Assembly: GCA_900320465.1 (NCBI GenBank)
Contig: ONSQ01000008.1
Span: forward strand, 45,925-109,924
Source of the DNA: an uncultured Eubacteriales bacterium
GTDB taxonomy: Bacteria > Bacillota > Clostridia > Oscillospirales > Oscillospiraceae
Direction of reading: 5' to 3'
Length of the DNA: 64,000 nucleotides
Part shown: in pieces, positions 61,059 through 64,000 of the stretch
Layout: each line of letters starts with the position of its first letter
How positions within the stretch are numbered: the stretch's first letter is position 1
The notes under the pieces: model-generated
Databases searched by the model: none
What the model was told of the DNA's origin: nothing
What the model saw: the letters and a program-made list of their open reading frames with translations, nothing else
Program-made: the position numbers and the translations under genes

Positions 61059-63533
61059 TTATCCTCTCGGCGGGAAGAGACGCGCCATGGTCTCGTCGTC
61101 CGCGCCGGAAAAGTCCTGTACGATTTTCAGCCAGCTGTCGTCGCGCGCCTGGTTGAAGCGCGCCAGCTGGGCGGCAAGGTTCGCGTCATACAGCGCCCGC
61201 CCCTCGCCCCAGCGGTTGAGATTGCGATTCATTTCGGGCTCCAGCTCGGTGACCATCCTATCGAAGATCTCCAGCACCAGCTCATAGCCCAGCCCGTTGT
61301 TGTACATGCCCGAGGCGGTCTCCAAAAACAGCTGCTTGAAGTCCGGGCTCTTGAGCAGGTTCGTCAGCATGCGGCCGATCTGGGACTCAGCGGGATTGAT
61401 GACCTCCCAGATGACGGCGTTGCCGTTCTCCATGGAGATATCCAGATCGAAGAACATGGTGCGCCACTTGCTGTCCGGCTGCACGCCGCGGAAATAGCGG
61501 ATATTGCCCGCCGTGTCGCGGTTGTTGAAGTAGGTCTCCAGCAGCAGCCACTGGGCAAAGGACTGCAGATCCACCCGGTCGGCAATATACTGGTAGTTAT
61601 CCGGGTTCGTGATATCGCAGCTGATGATGAAGTTATGCAGCTGGAACAGCTCCGGCTGATACTCGATGCGGATGGGGGCGCGGCTGATGGTGTTCAGATC
61701 CTCCGGCGAGCCGGTGTGGCTCTCGATATACTTGTTGGAGTAGGCCTCGCGCAGCGAGTAGATGCCGTAGTACTTGCCGTTGACATACAGGATGCAGAAG
61801 CGCGAATCCAGCGCATAGGGATCCTCCACCGCCACGCGCTCGGCAAACTCGGCGGACAGAGGCTCGCGGAAGGTCTTCATCGTGACCGAATCGCCGCCCC
61901 GCAGGTTCAGCGAGTGGAACTCGGTAATGCCCTGTCCGAAGAGGTCATAGCGGATGTCCCCGCCGTAGCGGTCGCGGAACACCACCTTGAAGCTCTTCTT
62001 GGCCCAGGCGCTGCGGGAGGCCGCGCCGTGCAGGGTGATCATGCAGTCGGAGCTGAAGCTGCCGCCGTCGGTGTCGTAAAACTCGGTGTGCGAGTCATAC
62101 TCCATGTGGCCGTTGTGGTTGTACAGCACGTCCAGCTTCATGGGCTCCAGCGCCACGCACACCACGGGCAGCGTGTGGTTTTCGTTGATCACATAAGTAA
62201 AGCTGGCCGTCTGGCTGGGCAGCTTGCCGTCCGTCATGGACACGGCGCGGATCAGCGTGGTCTCGGTCAGATGGATGGGGCCGTTGTAGACGTAGGAGGC
62301 CCGGTCGGGCAGGTTGCCGTTGAGGGTGTAGTAGATGGTCCCCTCGCCGGTGAGCTCCACGTCCACGCCGGCCACGCCGTTGTACACGCCGGTGCGGGTC
62401 AGACTCTCGGGCCGCAGGGCGGTCCGCCGCGCCCAGGCGCCGTTGTTCTGGGCCGCGGGCGAGGGCGAGGAGAAGAAGAAAAAGCCGCTCTCGTCGCTGA
62501 CTCTGCCCTTGCTCAGATTAAAGGGCACGCCGTACAGACTGACATAGTCCGACAGACTGCCGTCGGCGCGGTAGATGTAAAAGGCGTCGCCCGAGGAGGC
62601 GAGCTTGAACGGCGCATGACACGAGGCCGTGGCCAACAGCGGCTCGCCGCAGAAGACCACGTAGGTCTCGCCGGGCCGCAGCACGGCCGCGGGCAGTTGG
62701 AACTGCATGGGCTCGTCGTTGTCGTCGGTCACGTAATAGTCGCTGAGATTGATGGTCTCGCCCGAGACGTTGCGCAGCTCCACCCAGTCGTAGAAGCCGC
62801 CGGCGTGGAAGTGGAAGCTGTCGTTATAGGTCATGGCCTCGTTGACCACCAGCGCGCCGTGCCGATCGTTGGCGGCCACAAAGCGCTCGTAGCCGTCCTC
62901 GGTGTTGGGCCAGCCGGGCGTGGGGAAATAGCCGGTCTCATAGCTCTCGCCGCTGATGCTCAGAGAAGCGTCAGCCGGGCATTTCTCATAAGTAAAGCGC
63001 CAGATCTCCTGTCCCTCCGGGGACGAAAAGAGCAGCGTATCGCCGTTGTTGGACAGGCGGAAGGAGGTGTGCATTTCGCCCTCGGTCCGGTTTTTGCCCG
63101 AGCAGTAGATCACCCGGTATTCCCCGGGGGCGAGGATCATCTCGCCGAGCTGCCACTTCATGGGCTCGTTTTCATCGTCCGAGAAATAGCAGCCGGAGAT
63201 GTCGCAGCTCTCCGCGCCGGGGTTGTAAAGCTCGAACCAGTCGGAAAACTCCCCGTCGGCGTCCGTCACCGTGGCCTTGTTCTTGGCCTGCAGCTCGCTG
63301 AGCACCACGTCGGTGCGATAGGGCTCCGGTGTGGGCTCCGGCGTGGGCTCGGCCGTGGCCTCCGGCGCGCTCTGGGGCTGTTCGGCGGCGCTCGTCGGCT
63401 CAACGTCCTCGCTCTGCCCCGGCAGGGGCGGCAGCTCCGGCAGTCCGGCGCAGGCCGAAAGCAGCATCGCGCACAAAAGCAGCAGCGCCGTGATCAGTCT
63501 TGTTGTTTTATTTCGAAGAAGCAAATGTGACAC
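61059..63533 (-). CDS. Lipoprotein with two lamin-tail domains and a CotH kinase domain
   Basis: The 824-residue product has a lipobox (LLSAC), a Pro/Thr/Glu linker, two lamin-tail domains (about 72-190 and 210-335), a chitobiase-C-like module (about 385-450) and a CotH domain (about 460-780). CotH proteins are atypical kinases that phosphorylate spore-coat or surface proteins. The FFDLDISM motif fits the metal site. GTG 63533 is the start; the AAGGAG site is rather far (about 12 bases). It is the first gene of the surface operon, led by a strong promoter. Confidence 0.9.
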   Translation of the reverse strand: MSHLLLRNKTTRLITALLLLCAMLLSACAGLPELPPLPGQSEDVEPTSAAEQPQSAPEATAEPTPEPTPEPYRTDVVLSELQAKNKATVTDADGEFSDWFELYNPGAESCDISGCYFSDDENEPMKWQLGEMILAPGEYRVIYCSGKNRTEGEMHTSFRLSNNGDTLLFSSPEGQEIWRFTYEKCPADASLSISGESYETGYFPTPGWPNTEDGYERFVAANDRHGALVVNEAMTYNDSFHFHAGGFYDWVELRNVSGETINLSDYYVTDDNDEPMQFQLPAAVLRPGETYVVFCGEPLLATASCHAPFKLASSGDAFYIYRADGSLSDYVSLYGVPFNLSKGRVSDESGFFFFSSPSPAAQNNGAWARRTALRPESLTRTGVYNGVAGVDVELTGEGTIYYTLNGNLPDRASYVYNGPIHLTETTLIRAVSMTDGKLPSQTASFTYVINENHTLPVVCVALEPMKLDVLYNHNGHMEYDSHTEFYDTDGGSFSSDCMITLHGAASRSAWAKKSFKVVFRDRYGGDIRYDLFGQGITEFHSLNLRGGDSVTMKTFREPLSAEFAERVAVEDPYALDSRFCILYVNGKYYGIYSLREAYSNKYIESHTGSPEDLNTISRAPIRIEYQPELFQLHNFIISCDITNPDNYQYIADRVDLQSFAQWLLLETYFNNRDTAGNIRYFRGVQPDSKWRTMFFDLDISMENGNAVIWEVINPAESQIGRMLTNLLKSPDFKQLFLETASGMYNNGLGYELVLEIFDRMVTELEPEMNRNLNRWGEGRALYDANLAAQLARFNQARDDSWLKIVQDFSGADDETMARLFPPRG

Positions 63534-63582
63534 GCCTTTTAGTCTCCTTCATCGTGTATCTGCGTACACAGTAATTCATCAT

Positions 63583-63611
63583 AGTTTACCATTTTGCCGC
63601 TGGAGTGTCAA
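63583..63611 (-). promoter_or_regulatory. Promoter of the CotH-glycosidase surface operon
   Basis: Minus-strand TTGACA (63611-63606), a 17-base spacer and TAAACT (63588-63583). The leader is about 45 bases. Confidence 0.75.
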
Positions 63612-63838
63612 GGTTTCGCGCCCTCCCGATCGGCATGCGCCGTTGGCAGCCAGCCCCTTGCGCCGCAGTGAACACGCAAAAAAGCGCCGTCAGGCGCGGC
63701 GCGTGTAAGACATTCTCATTATTTTACAATTATGAAACAGTATTTCTCTTACTTCGTTAACAAATTACTGGTATTCTGACAGCGTAAACACAAAAAAGAA
63801 TCTTTTTCATTTTTCTCCTTTTTTCCTCTCATTTATAC
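63612..63838. other. Intergenic region upstream of the surface operon
   Basis: Apart from the possible 17-codon peptide, no gene is supported. A GC-rich stretch (63660-63710) with GCGCC/GGCGC pairing precedes A+T-rich DNA. Confidence 0.4.
63757..63810 (-). CDS. Possible 17-codon peptide upstream of the surface operon
   Basis: ATG at 63810-63808 follows AAAAGGAG by five bases and encodes a short hydrophobic, Lys-led peptide ending at TAA 63759-63757. The good ribosome site is the only support; no promoter was found, and it may be chance. Confidence 0.25.
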   Translation of the reverse strand: MKKILFCVYAVRIPVIC

Positions 63839-63883
63839 AAGATCAAAACGAAGTGGTCTCCACTTCGTTTTGATCTTTTTTAT
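63839..63883. terminator. Strong intrinsic terminator near the right edge
   Basis: An 18-bp perfect stem (63839-63856 with 63860-63877) with a three-base loop and T-run. The gene it serves is not in view; it could end a leftward unit beyond the right edge or isolate the region. Confidence 0.85.
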
Positions 63884-63902
63884 GCCCAAAGCCCCCTCCT
63901 TG

Positions 63903-64000
63903 TGAACTGCCCCGGATTGTGCGGACAGCACAAAAGAGGCCCCTAATGCAGGGTTATGAGAATTAAGCAACAGACTGACGTCGTTTTTCCAGCGGCGTCA
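63903..64000 (+). mobile_element. Possible IS3-family (IS150-type) element end, partial
   Basis: From 63903 the sequence TGAACTGCCCCGGATTGTGC and then GGACAG resembles the terminal inverted repeats of IS150-type elements (TGxACTGC...GGAC). No transposase codons are in view. Support is pattern similarity from memory only. Confidence 0.35.

Noticed and set aside
59439-63530. Rightward open frame of 1363 codons opposite the surface operon
   Set aside because: Antisense to clearly recognisable CotH, glycosidase and LRR genes; its composition is typical of a shadow frame.

Overview
The window is about 62-64% G+C by eye, densely packed, with Gram-positive style ribosome sites, sigma-A type promoters, frequent TTG and GTG starts and strong hairpin terminators. 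The gene set (Rnf-like complex, V-type ATPase, mreCD-PBP2, DnaD beside a DnaC-type loader, DUF3793-flavodoxin) points to an anaerobic gut-type Clostridia member, probably Oscillospirales. That placement is inference from gene content; no rRNA is present.

Layout. 1-8320: a rightward operon of a duplicated lipoprotein, ApbE, RnfC, RnfD, RnfG, RnfE, RnfA, a NusG-II protein and a Gx-transporter protein. No rnfB is present. The four cysteines that normally hold the intramembrane [2Fe-2S] cluster in RnfA and RnfE are all replaced. 8333-11945: an OhrR-glutathione peroxidase-cation efflux unit diverging from DUF3793-flavodoxin-HMA, with palindromic operators on both promoters. 12003-23701: a lipoprotein, YgjP-like protease, MATE pump, PfkB kinase, CBS-type pyrophosphatase, exported M3 peptidase, aminotransferase, L,D-transpeptidase and the dnaD-dnaC loader pair. 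23876-30719: U32 protein, Maf, MreC, MreD, PBP2 (cell elongation) and a methylglyoxal-synthase-like protein with altered catalytic residues. 30818-40583: HisRS, AspRS, YifB, a lipoprotein, ThiI, CinA, Pta, TadA. 40945-49465: a nine-gene V-type ATPase operon whose proteolipid carries the Na+-site residues. 49674-53162 (leftward): CCA transferase, uracil-DNA glycosylase, DUF2156 protein, GNAT. 53320-55864: MurC and a frameshifted exported protein. 55930-63533 (leftward): CotH/lamin-tail lipoprotein, two phosphodiester glycosidases, a leucine-rich-repeat lipoprotein, a 62-residue membrane protein and an unknown anchored protein. The right edge may contain an IS3-family end.

How it fits together. 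ApbE should attach FMN to RnfD, the second domain of RnfG and possibly the lipoprotein. With RnfB and the RnfA/RnfE cysteines missing, the complex looks like an Rnf derivative that moves electrons outward by flavins, joined to EetA/EetB-like proteins, rather than a classical ferredoxin:NAD+ pump. The V-type ATPase is predicted to be Na+-coupled. The CotH/glycosidase cluster is a candidate uncharacterised cell-surface system.
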